From: an uncultured Bacilli bacterium
GTDB lineage: Bacteria > Bacillota_I > Bacilli_A > RF39 > UBA660
Assembly (NCBI GenBank): GCA_948760655.1
Contig: CAQBKK010000013.1
Coordinates: forward strand, 1-23,008
Length of the DNA: 23,008 nt
Direction: 5' to 3'
Shown here: positions 8,247 through 14,128 of the stretch, one piece after another
How positions within the stretch are numbered: position 1 is the first letter of the stretch
Layout: each line of letters starts with the position of its first letter
Position numbers and translations under genes: made by a program
The notes under the pieces: generated by a model
The model's database searches: none
Told to the model about the DNA's origin: nothing
What the model saw: the letters and a program-made list of their open reading frames with translations, nothing else

Positions 8247-8384
8247 ATGTTTCGATTAGAAATATTTTACAATGAAATGATAGAAAAGTTAAACCAAGTG
8301 GAATTATTAATGCATAATCAAAATATTCAAGAGAATGTAGTACAAAAGAAAGAAAAAACATATACTACTATAGTAAAGAAATAG
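8247..8384 (+). CDS. Small hypothetical protein (45 residues)
   Basis: ATG at 8247 is preceded by GGTGAGG (about 8238-8244) and opens a 45-codon frame ending in TAG. The product (starts MFRLEIFYNEMIEKLNQVEL) looks like one amphipathic helix followed by a lysine-rich, polar tail, with no membrane segment. A TACAAT hexamer at 8223-8228 could be a -10 box, though no good -35 is seen. It lies just before the gpsB-rnpB promoter. I do not recognise a family; coding status rests only on the SD and the open frame. Confidence 0.45.
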   Translation: MFRLEIFYNEMIEKLNQVELLMHNQNIQENVVQKKEKTYTTIVKK

Positions 8385-8419
8385 TAAATGTTGGCATCTA
8401 GTTGTCGCTTGTTTGTTAC

Positions 8420-8448
8420 TTGACACAAACTCTTCTCTTTATTATAAT
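8420..8448 (+). promoter_or_regulatory. Perfect-consensus sigma-A promoter for gpsB-rnpB
   Basis: TTGACA (8420-8425), a 17-nt spacer and TATAAT (8443-8448), all ideal. It precedes gpsB, and I find no second promoter between gpsB and rnpB, so it probably supplies both the mRNA and the RNase P RNA. Confidence 0.9.
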
Positions 8449-8471
8449 GTTGGTGTAAGAAGGTGGTAATT

Positions 8472-8807
8472 GTGCATAATGAAAAGATACTATTAACAGC
8501 GCAAGACATTTTAGAGAAAGATTTTAAGATTGATGCTAGAGGATACCGTCCTCAAGAAGTAGATAAATTTTTAGATGTCATTATTACCGACTATACAGAG
8601 TTTAATGCAATTATCAAAAGACAGGCAAAAGAAATACAAGCTCTAACAGATGATAATCAAAAATTAAAACAAGAATATAGTAAACTTCGTAGTAGACTAG
8701 AAGCAGCAAGTGATGAAGCTAGTGGAGCACACGCTGCTCCTAACAACATAGATTTGTTAAGAAGAATTAGTCAACTAGAAAAAGTTGTATTTGGAAGAAA
8801 TGAATAA
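8472..8807 (+). CDS. gpsB: Cell-division regulator GpsB
   Basis: A DivIVA-like adaptor that couples septal and peripheral wall synthesis by binding class A PBPs such as PBP1. About 111 residues: an N-terminal DivIVA-type lipid/PBP-binding domain (DILEKDFKIDARGYRPQEVD then KFLDVI), a coiled coil (about 40-75), a short flexible linker rich in Ala/Ser, and a short C-terminal helix (IDLLRRISQLEKVVFG). I prefer GTG 8472, 5 nt after the SD AGAAGGTGG (about 8457-8466); the in-frame GTG at 8463 lies inside that SD. Its interaction partner ponA lies about 1.1 kb away on the other strand. The stop codon TAA (8805-8807) falls inside the P1 helix of rnpB. Confidence 0.93.
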   Translation: MHNEKILLTAQDILEKDFKIDARGYRPQEVDKFLDVIITDYTEFNAIIKRQAKEIQALTDDNQKLKQEYSKLRSRLEAASDEASGAHAAPNNIDLLRRISQLEKVVFGRNE

Positions 8808-9144
8808 ACTGTGGGCAAATGCTGCATGATGTACATGTAGAGGAAAGTCCATGCTCACACGAATCTGAAATGATCGTAGTGTTCGCGCTTAGGGAAAAAA
8901 TAACCTAAGGTAGGTAAACTAACGGCGAAGAAATTACCTTAAAGGGTAAAAGTATTCATAAAGTGCCAAAGAGACGAGTTGATTTGGAAACGAATCAGGT
9001 GGAACGTGGTAAACCCCGCGAGTGAGAAACCCAAAATATGGTAGGGGAGCTTTTGCAAAGGAACAAAAACGGAGCAAAAGACCGAAAGGTAGATAAATAT
9101 TTGCCGCACGAAAGTGTTACAGAACATGGCTTATGCAGGTTATT
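8803..9144 (+). ncRNA. rnpB: RNase P RNA, class B
   Basis: Catalytic RNA of RNase P, which trims the 5' leaders of pre-tRNAs. Conserved blocks visible: GAGGAAAGTCC followed by ATGC (8840-8854), GTAGTGTTCG (around 8876-8885), GTGGAACGTGGTAAACCCC in the P15 region (9000-9018), GGTAGGGGAGC, and ACAGAACATGGCTTA (about 9119-9133), which makes P4 with the first block. The type-B arrangement and the position after gpsB match Bacillus. The ends are set by P1: AATAAACTG (8803-8811) pairs with CAGGTTATT (9136-9144) with one mismatch, and pairing could extend outward to 8798/9149. At ~340 nt it is shorter than the ~400-nt Bacillus subtilis RNA. Confidence 0.95.
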
Positions 9145-9172
9145 TATTTTAAACAAAAAGGAGTCGATAATC

Positions 9173-9646
9173 TTGAACGGAATTGGTGAGCTCTTTCGAG
9201 TAACCAGGGAGGAAGCTGGCGTATCTATTGGAGAAGCTAGTAAAGATTTGGATATAAAAGAGGTTATATTAGAAAATATCGAAGATGGAAACATTGGCTG
9301 TTTTAAAGATATTTACGTATTAAAAGATTATATATACAATTATTCAAAGTATTTAGGAATCGATGCTGATAAAGTAATAGATGATTTTAATGAATATATG
9401 TTTGAATATACATCAAGAATTCCTATTGATGAAATTGAGAAAAAAATACAGGAACAAAATAGTGCAAAGAATGAAAAAAATGAAATTTCTTCTCCCTACA
9501 CAAAAGAATATAAAAAGCAAAATAAAAGTATCTATGTTCTTTTATACTGTGTAATAATTTTTGTTATTATGTTTGTTGTTTTTTGGAGTATAAAGCAAAT
9601 TACAGTAAATAAAGAAACTGCATCTTTTATTAGTTATGTAAAATAA
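9173..9646 (+). CDS. rodZ: RodZ-like helix-turn-helix membrane protein
   Basis: Predicted membrane-anchored partner of MreB in rod-shape maintenance. The 157-residue product has an N-terminal Xre-like helix-turn-helix of the RodZ type (GELFRVTREEAGVSIGEASK, then DLDIKEVILENIEDGN) at about residues 4-75. A charged linker follows, then one membrane helix (about 117-140) and only ~17 residues outside, much shorter than Bacillus RodZ. I chose TTG 9173, with SD AAAAGGAG (9156-9163); the open frame extends upstream only through rnpB and cannot be coding there. It sits between rnpB and pgsA, matching the Bacillus rodZ (ymfM)-pgsA order. Confidence 0.8.
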   Translation: MNGIGELFRVTREEAGVSIGEASKDLDIKEVILENIEDGNIGCFKDIYVLKDYIYNYSKYLGIDADKVIDDFNEYMFEYTSRIPIDEIEKKIQEQNSAKNEKNEISSPYTKEYKKQNKSIYVLLYCVIIFVIMFVVFWSIKQITVNKETASFISYVK

Positions 9647-9657
9647 GGAGGGGAAAA

Positions 9658-10254
9658 ATGAATTTGCCAAATAAAATTACAATGACTAGAATTTTTCTAT
9701 CAATTACAACATTATTTATCTTAATTGTGCCTTGGTACCAATTTGGTATTCGTTTCCCAATATTTACAATTGCTGGGAAAGTAGTTGTAGATAGCAAGTA
9801 TTTAATAGCAGGTACGCTTTTTATAATTGCGTCCATAACAGATTTTTTAGATGGTTATTTGGCAAGAAGCAATGATTTAGTAACAGATTTTGGAAAAGTA
9901 ATGGATGCAATTGCAGATAAAATTTTAGTAAATGGTGTACTTATTATATTAGCTTATCAAGGATTTATTAGTATTTTAGTCCCCATTGTAATTATTATAA
10001 GAGATACAGTGGTAGATTCAATTAAAATGGTAAGTGGAAACAAAGGCAAAGTAGTAGGAGCAAGTCCTATGGGGAAATTAAAAACGATATGTATGATGAT
10101 AGGTGTATCTTTTATGTTATTTTATAATTTACCATTTGAACTTGTTCGTGTTCCATTTGCTGATATTTTAATTTTAGTAGCTTGCATTTTATCCATTATT
10201 TCTGGATGTCAATATTATTATAAAGCCAAAGAAATTTTATTTTCTAATAAGTAA
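9658..10254 (+). CDS. pgsA: CDP-diacylglycerol-glycerol-3-phosphate 3-phosphatidyltransferase
   Basis: Integral membrane enzyme that makes phosphatidylglycerol phosphate from CDP-diacylglycerol and glycerol-3-phosphate. The 198-residue product has the complete CDP-alcohol phosphotransferase motif D-x2-D-G-x2-A-R-x8-G-x3-D-x3-D (Asp62, Asp65, Gly66, Ala69, Arg70, Gly79, Asp83, Asp87) and about six hydrophobic helices. ATG 9658 follows a strong AAGGAGGGG, 11 nt after the rodZ stop, so the two genes are cotranscribed. The stop codon is part of the terminator stem. In Bacillus cinA lies between pgsA and recA; here it is missing. Confidence 0.95.
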   Translation: MNLPNKITMTRIFLSITTLFILIVPWYQFGIRFPIFTIAGKVVVDSKYLIAGTLFIIASITDFLDGYLARSNDLVTDFGKVMDAIADKILVNGVLIILAYQGFISILVPIVIIIRDTVVDSIKMVSGNKGKVVGASPMGKLKTICMMIGVSFMLFYNLPFELVRVPFADILILVACILSIISGCQYYYKAKEILFSNK

Positions 10255-10278
10255 GAAACTTCTTACTTATTTTTTTTA
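10246..10278 (+). terminator. pgsA terminator overlapping the stop codon
   Basis: AATAAGTAAG (10246-10255) pairs with CTTACTTATT (10262-10271) around a 6-nt loop and leads into a T tract. The pgsA stop TAA (10252-10254) is within the first arm. Confidence 0.85.
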
Positions 10279-10368
10279 TTTTTGATTTCCAATCTTGAAA
10301 ATTGGAGAGAAAAATGTTTTAAATAAAGAATTTTAGTACAGCCAATTTGCCAAAATGACGAGAAATCG

Positions 10369-10392
10369 TTTCACAAACAATTGTTTGTGAAA
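10369..10392. promoter_or_regulatory. 24-bp perfect palindrome upstream of recA, candidate SOS (LexA) operator
   Basis: TTTCACAAACAA (10369-10380) is followed directly by its exact reverse complement (10381-10392), ending 4 nt before the recA -35 box. The central 14 bp, CAAACAATTGTTTG, match the Bacillus LexA box CGAACRNRYGTTYG at 12 positions. A perfect dyad abutting the recA promoter is where an SOS repressor should bind. The assignment to LexA is inference; no lexA gene is in the window. Confidence 0.65.
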
Positions 10393-10396
10393 AATG

Positions 10397-10425
10397 TTGA
10401 CAAAGAGATGTTTCTATAATAAAAT
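10397..10425 (+). promoter_or_regulatory. recA promoter
   Basis: TTGACA (10397-10402), 17-nt spacer, TAAAAT (10420-10425). A TATAAT overlaps this region at only 12 nt from the -35 and is therefore less likely to be the -10. Confidence 0.8.
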
Positions 10426-10459
10426 GAGGGTGTAGTTGAAAAAACAACAAGGAGGATTT

Positions 10460-11506
10460 ATGAAATCAATAACAAAAGATGTAAAAGACAAAGATAAAGC
10501 TTTGGCAGCTGTTTTAGCAGATATAGAAAAACAATTTGGAAAAGGTGCCATTATGAAACTTGGAGAAGAAACACACTTGGAAATTGATGTAACAAGTAGT
10601 GGATCTCTAACACTGGATGTAGCTCTAGGAGTAGGAGGATACCCTAAAGGTAGAATTATAGAAATCTATGGCCCAGAATCATCTGGAAAAACAACGTTTG
10701 CCCTACAAGCAATTGCGGAAGCACAAAAAGAAGGAGGTAGGGCAGCATTTATTGATGCTGAACATGCACTTGATCCCGTTTATGCCAAAAACTTAGGAGT
10801 AAATCTAAACGAACTTTTATTATCACAGCCTGATACAGGAGAGCAAGCATTAGAAATTTGCGAAGCTTTAGTACGAAGTGAAGCAGTAAATATAGTTGTA
10901 ATTGATTCTGTAGCAGCATTAGTTCCGCAAGCAGAAATAGATGGTGAAATGGGAGATAGTCATGTAGGGTTACAGGCAAGATTAATGAGTCAAGCTCTAA
11001 GAAAATTATCAGGAACAATTAATAAAACTAAAACAACTGCCATATTTATTAACCAATTAAGAGAAAAAGTAGGAGTATTATTTGGAAACCCAGAAACCAC
11101 ACCAGGAGGAAGAGCATTAAAGTTCTATTCTACAATTCGTTTGGATGTACGTCGTGGAGAACAAATCAAAAATGGCGATCAAATTATGGGAAATAGAACG
11201 AATATTAAAGTGGTTAAAAATAAAGTAGCTCCACCATTTAAAACAGCAAGTGTGGATATTATGTATGGAGAAGGAGTAAGTCGGGAAGGCGAAATTATTG
11301 ATATTGCAAGTGAATTAAATATTGTTGAAAAAAGTGGCGCTTGGTATTCATACAAAGGAGAAAAAATAGGACAAGGAAAAGAAAATGTGAAAGCCTTGCT
11401 AAAAGAAAATACAAGCTTACGCGAAGAATTAGAACATAAAGTTCGTGTACATTATGGGTTTGAAAAAGAAAATGAAAAGAAAGACACATCTATTAAGGAA
11501 GAATAA
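10460..11506 (+). CDS. recA: Recombinase RecA
   Basis: ATP-dependent strand-exchange protein for homologous recombination and activator of LexA self-cleavage. The 348-residue product has Walker [10 protein letters not shown] (71-79), EHALD, Walker B-type [17 protein letters not shown], the DNA-binding loop 2 segment around [16 protein letters not shown], and an acidic, lysine-rich C-terminal tail. I chose ATG 10460, behind AAGGAGG (10449-10455); an in-frame TTG at 10436 would add eight residues absent from RecA proteins and lies near the predicted transcription start. It has its own promoter and terminator, and a palindromic operator candidate directly upstream. Confidence 0.98.
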   Translation: MKSITKDVKDKDKALAAVLADIEKQFGKGAIMKLGEETHLEIDVTSSGSLTLDVALGVGGYPKGRIIEIYGPESSGKTTFALQAIAEAQKEGGRAAFIDAEHALDPVYAKNLGVNLNELLLSQPDTGEQALEICEALVRSEAVNIVVIDSVAALVPQAEIDGEMGDSHVGLQARLMSQALRKLSGTINKTKTTAIFINQLREKVGVLFGNPETTPGGRALKFYSTIRLDVRRGEQIKNGDQIMGNRTNIKVVKNKVAPPFKTASVDIMYGEGVSREGEIIDIASELNIVEKSGAWYSYKGEKIGQGKENVKALLKENTSLREELEHKVRVHYGFEKENEKKDTSIKEE

Positions 11507-11516
11507 TCCAAATAAG

Positions 11517-11546
11517 AATTAGCAAAAATTTATTGCTAATTTTTTC
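11517..11546 (+). terminator. recA terminator
   Basis: AATTAGCAA (11517-11525) and TTGCTAATT (11533-11541) form a 9-bp stem with a 7-nt loop, followed by T's. The stem starts 10 nt after the recA stop. Confidence 0.85.
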
Positions 11547-11561
11547 ATTAAACTTTATAAT
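11533..11561 (+). promoter_or_regulatory. Promoter of rny, -35 box inside the recA terminator
   Basis: TTGCTA (11533-11538) is 17 nt from a perfect TATAAT (11556-11561). The -35 box is formed by the descending arm of the recA terminator hairpin. The rny leader would be about 58 nt. Confidence 0.5.
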
Positions 11562-11625
11562 AGAAATATAGACTTATTTATTTAATTATGAATTGGCTAT
11601 AGATAAAAAATAATGGAGGGATAGT

Positions 11626-13182
11626 ATGAATTTTAATTTAGCATCCATTATTTTAGCTTTGATGATTGGAATTATTATTGGTGTAGTTGCTATTTTAGTT
11701 TTAAATGCTATAAAGGGTAATCAAGCCGAAGCAAAAGCCAAAGAATTATTAACGGACGCAAAAAAAGAAGCAGATAAACAAAAAAGAGATGCTTTACTTG
11801 AAATAAAAGAAGAATCTTTTAGATTGAAACAAGAAGCTGAAAAAGAAATTAAACAGAAAAAAGAAGAAATGAAAGAATCAGAATCTCGCTTGATGCAACG
11901 TGAAAATAACTTAGATAAAAGAGAAGAGATGTTACAAAAAAGAGATGCTTTATTAGATGAGCGCGATAATAATTTAGTAGCAAAACAAAAAGAATTACAA
12001 GAAAATCAAGCCAAAATGGATGAAATGTTGAAAGAAGAATTACAACAATTGGAAAATATTTCTAAATTTTCTCGTGAAAAAGCACGTGATATGATTATGA
12101 AACGTGTAGAAAAAGAAATGACTTTAGAAATGACAAACTATATTAAAGAAAAAGAAAGAGAAGCTACCCTTGTGGCGAACGAAAAAGCACGTGACTTAAT
12201 TGTTTCTAGTATGCAACGCTATTCAGAGGATGTGGCAAGTGAACAAACAGTAAGTACCATAACCCTTCCAAACGACGAAATGAAAGGAAGATTAATTGGT
12301 CGAGAAGGAAGAAATATTAGAACGATTGAGTCAGTCACAGGAGTTGATTTAATCATCGATGATACACCAGAAGCAATTGTTATCTCAAGCTTTGATCCTT
12401 TACGTAGAGAAATTGCCAAAATAACAATTGAAACATTGATTAAAGATGGACGAATCCATCCCTCTCGGATTGAAGAGGTATATGATAAAGTAGAAAAAGA
12501 CATTAATAACAAAATTACGGAAATGGGTACAGAAGCATTATTTAATTTAGGAATTACAAATGTAGAGCCAGAATTAGTGCATTTAATTGGAAAATTACAT
12601 TTTAGAACAAGTTATGGTCAAAACGCATTACAGCATTCAATAGAAGTAGCAAACCTGACAGGGCTTATGGCAAGTGAGTTAGGAGAAAATGTAAATATAG
12701 CCAAAAGAGCTGGACTTTTACATGACATAGGAAAATCTATTGATTTTGAAATGGAAGGTTCACATGTAGAAATTGGCTTAGATATTGCTAAAAAGTACCA
12801 TGAGCCACAAATAGTTATGAATGCTATAGCTTCTCATCATGGTGATGAAGCCCAAACTTCTGTAATATCTGTGCTTGTTCAAGTAGCTGACACTTTATCA
12901 GCAGCAAGACCTGGAGCAAGAAATGATTCATTAGAAAATTATATTAAACGTTTAGAGCAATTAGAAGAAATCGGTTCTTCTTTTGAAGGAGTAGAAAAAG
13001 CCTTTGCAATGCAAGCTGGAAGAGAAGTACGAGTAATGGTTAGACCAGACGAAGTAGATGATACAACAAGCTTTAAATTAGCAAGAAATATTAAAGAAAA
13101 AATTGAATCAGAAATGCAATATCCAGGGACGATTAAAATTACAGTGATAAGAGAAACAAGAGCACAAGAAGAAGCGAAATAG
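11626..13182 (+). CDS. rny: Ribonuclease Y
   Basis: Membrane-anchored endoribonuclease that initiates mRNA decay in many Bacillota. The 518-residue product has an N-terminal membrane helix (about 5-27), a long charged coiled coil (about 33-200), a KH RNA-binding domain (about 208-270, with LIGREGRNIRTIESVTGVD), and an HD phosphohydrolase domain (His337, then LLHDIGKS with His366-Asp367, and SHHGDE at 403-408). Length and domain order are normal. ATG 11626 follows GGAGGG. It lies just downstream of recA as in Bacillus, but with its own promoter. The TAG stop is in the loop of a terminator hairpin. Confidence 0.97.
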   Translation: MNFNLASIILALMIGIIIGVVAILVLNAIKGNQAEAKAKELLTDAKKEADKQKRDALLEIKEESFRLKQEAEKEIKQKKEEMKESESRLMQRENNLDKREEMLQKRDALLDERDNNLVAKQKELQENQAKMDEMLKEELQQLENISKFSREKARDMIMKRVEKEMTLEMTNYIKEKEREATLVANEKARDLIVSSMQRYSEDVASEQTVSTITLPNDEMKGRLIGREGRNIRTIESVTGVDLIIDDTPEAIVISSFDPLRREIAKITIETLIKDGRIHPSRIEEVYDKVEKDINNKITEMGTEALFNLGITNVEPELVHLIGKLHFRTSYGQNALQHSIEVANLTGLMASELGENVNIAKRAGLLHDIGKSIDFEMEGSHVEIGLDIAKKYHEPQIVMNAIASHHGDEAQTSVISVLVQVADTLSAARPGARNDSLENYIKRLEQLEEIGSSFEGVEKAFAMQAGREVRVMVRPDEVDDTTSFKLARNIKEKIESEMQYPGTIKITVIRETRAQEEAK

Positions 13183-13192
13183 CTTCTTTTTT
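13169..13192 (+). terminator. rny terminator enclosing the stop codon
   Basis: AAGAAGC (13169-13175) pairs with GCTTCTT (13182-13188) around GAAATA, followed by a T tract. The rny TAG (13180-13182) lies in the loop and at the first base of the second arm. Confidence 0.75.
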
Positions 13193-13238
13193 CTTAAAAA
13201 CTAGCAAGAGAAGCGATTGGAAAAAGGAATTAAATATG

Positions 13239-13272
13239 AAAATGGTTTTTTGTCATAAGCACCATTTTTTTT
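13239..13272 (+). terminator. Second terminator-like hairpin after rny
   Basis: AAAATGGT (13239-13246) pairs with ACCATTTT (13261-13268), with a 14-nt loop and a run of eight T's. It probably backs up the rny terminator and insulates the CotD-like gene. Confidence 0.6.
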
Positions 13273-13306
13273 ATGGCATAAAATAGATTAGAAAGGAAAT
13301 GGTATT

Positions 13307-13648
13307 ATGAAAAATAATCGTTGTATGGACACAAGTATGTTTAAAGAAACAAGTTCAAAAGAAGCTATGAATATAAATATGGATATGGGTATGGGGAGTT
13401 GTATGAATATGCCTGAAATGATGGGAAACTCTTGTCCTTGTTCTCCACAAAGTATGATGTGTCCTCCAATTATGGAATGCCCACAAGTAAGATGCTGTCA
13501 CCGAGTAATTAATTACGAAGTACCTCATATCATTCCATGTCATACAAAAATGATTAATCATCATGTATATAGACATACTTACCAACCATGTTTTAGTTAT
13601 TCAGAAGAAGATGAATGTTCTGAAATCTACGATCAAAAATGTTGTTAA
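13307..13648 (+). CDS. CotD-like inner spore-coat family protein
   Basis: A 113-residue protein very rich in Met and Cys, with no membrane segment. The N-terminal half is Met/Asn/Gly-rich (MNINMDMGMGSCMNMPEMMG). The C-terminal half has HRVINYEVPHIIPCHTKMIN followed by HHVYRHTYQPCF, which fits the CotD pattern VPHIHPxHT-x-VNH-x4-H-x-YxPH, and the protein ends in two cysteines, as CotD does. CotD is a cross-linked inner coat protein made in the mother cell late in sporulation. Such genes also persist in gut lineages not known to sporulate, so a coat role is inferred from similarity only. ATG 13307 has AAAGGAAA upstream. The gene is monocistronic between terminators. Confidence 0.7.
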   Translation: MKNNRCMDTSMFKETSSKEAMNINMDMGMGSCMNMPEMMGNSCPCSPQSMMCPPIMECPQVRCCHRVINYEVPHIIPCHTKMINHHVYRHTYQPCFSYSEEDECSEIYDQKCC

Positions 13649-13673
13649 AATCTCGAATCATCGAGATTTTTTT
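13647..13673 (+). terminator. Terminator of the CotD-like gene
   Basis: AAAATCTCGA (13647-13656) and TCGAGATTTT (13661-13670) form a perfect 10-bp stem with a 4-nt loop and T tract. The first two bases of the stem are the last two of the TAA stop. Confidence 0.9.
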
Positions 13674-13763
13674 CTTTTCCAAAATGAAAGTGGGGGAGAA
13701 TGGAAGTTATAAAATTAACTTAAAATTTTTTCCATTTTTTATCTTTAATTGTCATAAAAGAGA

Positions 13764-13772
13764 TGATATAAT
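13764..13772 (+). promoter_or_regulatory. Extended -10 promoter for the prepilin-like/DUF2779 pair
   Basis: TGATATAAT matches TGnTATAAT exactly and lies 19 nt before the prepilin-like ATG. The sequence at the -35 position (TTTAAT) is poor. Confidence 0.55.
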
Positions 13773-13791
13773 AAATTTTAGGGTGATAGTA

Positions 13792-14127
13792 ATGCAAGAT
13801 AAAGGATATACGATTCCAGAACTTATTGTCGTAATAGTAGTAGTAGGAATATTTTCAATAGTAGCCATTAATAAAGCAAGTTATGCTTTTGTCGATACAG
13901 ATACGATAGGAGAGGAAACCGAGAAAATGATTCTAATTAAAAGTTCTTCTGCTTATGCAAATAGTATAAAAGAAGAATTAAAGTCTGAAAAAGAGCGTTA
14001 CATTTTAGGACGTGATTTAGTTACAGCGGGATATTTGGTAGATGATGATAATCTATATACAAACAAGAAAGTTAAAATTAGTTACAATGGAGAAACAGAA
14101 GAAATTTCTGTAGAAATATTAGATTAA
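13792..14127 (+). CDS. Type IV prepilin-like (pseudopilin) protein
   Basis: A 111-residue protein with a class III signal peptide: MQDKG|YTIPELIVVIVVVGIFSIVA. Prepilin peptidase would cut after Gly5, leaving an aromatic first residue and the conserved Glu at position +5, followed by a ~20-residue hydrophobic helix. The mature part is short and acidic/basic mixed, with no cysteines. This resembles ComGC/GspG-type minor pilins of Gram-positive competence or pilus systems, but no assembly ATPase, platform protein or peptidase is nearby. ATG 13792 follows AGGGTGAT; the longer upstream open frame runs through the previous terminator and is not coding. The next gene starts 2 nt after its stop. Confidence 0.8.
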   Translation: MQDKGYTIPELIVVIVVVGIFSIVAINKASYAFVDTDTIGEETEKMILIKSSSAYANSIKEELKSEKERYILGRDLVTAGYLVDDDNLYTNKKVKISYNGETEEISVEILD

Positions 14128-14128
14128 T

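Noticed and set aside
9038..9172. An upstream extension of the rodZ reading frame beginning at ATG 9038
   Set aside because: It runs through conserved RNase P RNA sequence; the SD AAAAGGAG and TTG at 9173 give a start that agrees with the RodZ domain.
10289..10305. CCAAT/ATTGG hairpin between pgsA and recA
   Set aside because: Only five base pairs, no T tract and no conserved context; likely chance in AT-rich DNA.
10436..10459. TTG 10436 as the recA start
   Set aside because: It adds eight residues with no RecA counterpart and would leave almost no leader; ATG 10460 has a full SD.
13258..13285. CATAAAATA resembling a sigma-E/sigma-K -10 box (CATAnnnTA) before the CotD-like gene
   Set aside because: It would start transcription almost on the SD, and the -35 match is only AC at 14 nt; too weak to call.
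13639..13791. Longer N-terminus for the prepilin-like protein
   Set aside because: The extension translates through the terminator of the CotD-like gene, and the prepilin signal peptide fits only the short form.
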